From Flavobacteriaceae bacterium (GTDB lineage: Bacteria > Bacteroidota > Bacteroidia > Flavobacteriales > Flavobacteriaceae), in the NCBI GenBank assembly GCA_019752245.1, contig JAIEMH010000375.1, positions 1 to 5,104 on the forward strand: DNA of 5,104 nucleotides, in the 5' to 3' direction. The notes beneath the pieces were generated by a model that worked only from the letters and a program-made list of their open reading frames with translations, was not told the origin of the DNA and did not search any database. This document shows, one piece after another, positions 4,969 through 5,104 of this stretch (position 1 is the stretch's first letter; every line of letters begins with the position of its first letter). A program made the position numbers and the translations under genes.

Positions 4969-5104
4969 TAATTTTAACGCATCTTTTAGTTCACTTAACA
5001 TCATTGCTGTTGCACCCCAAACAATATAGTTGTTAATACTAAAAGCTGGAACATCAATATTTTTAGTATAGGATGTTGACATTCTATTCAATACTATATT
5101 TTTG
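4960..5104 (-). CDS. CoA pyrophosphatase-type Nudix hydrolase (partial, C-terminal end only)
   Basis: The last 47 residues of a protein that enters from the right edge are visible. They end VPAFSINNYIVWGATAMMLS followed by ELKDALKLVL and a TAA stop. The pattern of a proline-aromatic segment, then IVWGATAMMLSEL, is characteristic of the C-terminus of NudL-like CoA pyrophosphatases, which cleave CoA to 3',5'-ADP and 4'-phosphopantetheine. The Nudix box itself lies outside the window, so the catalytic residues cannot be checked. The stop is 46 bases from the acyltransferase ATG on the same strand. The two may be co-transcribed as a lipid/CoA pair, although the acyltransferase has its own promoter in between. 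Confidence 0.78.
   Translation of the reverse strand, partial: KNIVLNRMSTSYTKNIDVPAFSINNYIVWGATAMMLSELKDALKLVL

Overview
This 5.1 kb window is chromosomal DNA of a member of the Bacteroidota, most likely a Flavobacterium or close relative. The evidence is the A+T-rich composition, exact copies of the Bacteroidota -7 promoter element TAnnTTTG upstream of several genes, the near absence of Shine-Dalgarno sequences, and protein families typical of Flavobacteriia (a DUF3810 protein, a PlsC-like acyltransferase with a QGTT motif, and an ECF sigma factor paired with a small four-helix membrane protein). No insertion sequence, phage gene, CRISPR array, tRNA or rRNA is visible. The organism assignment rests on recall of families, not on a search.

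Layout from left to right. (1) A partial minus-strand gene at 1-184 looks like the antitoxin of a small toxin-antitoxin pair whose toxin would lie beyond the left edge. It is divergent from (2) a plus-strand DUF3810 membrane protein with a HEMAH zinc-peptidase-like motif (268-1332). A strong G+C hairpin without a U tract separates this from (3) a convergent, minus-strand type II NADH dehydrogenase (1374-2678). (4) The 264-base divergent region 2679-2942 holds the NADH dehydrogenase promoter, a short 5' leader made of three 8-base repeats, a structured element resembling the Flavo-1 type of RNA, and weak promoter elements for the next operon. (5) The plus-strand operon 2943-4065 encodes an ECF-type sigma factor and, 4 bases later, a four-helix membrane protein of unknown function. 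It ends in a textbook bidirectional terminator shared with (6) a convergent, minus-strand lysophospholipid acyltransferase-like gene (4104-4913). (7) The last 145 bases hold the C-terminal end of a minus-strand Nudix hydrolase of the CoA-pyrophosphatase type, just upstream of the acyltransferase.

Most of the window is housekeeping envelope and energy metabolism: entry of NADH electrons into the quinone pool, phospholipid acylation and CoA turnover. The parts least well explained are the sigma factor/membrane protein pair, which may be a sigma/anti-sigma module, and the structured RNA-like element directly upstream of it. I did not find a clearly new multi-gene system; the findings are leads of modest strength.
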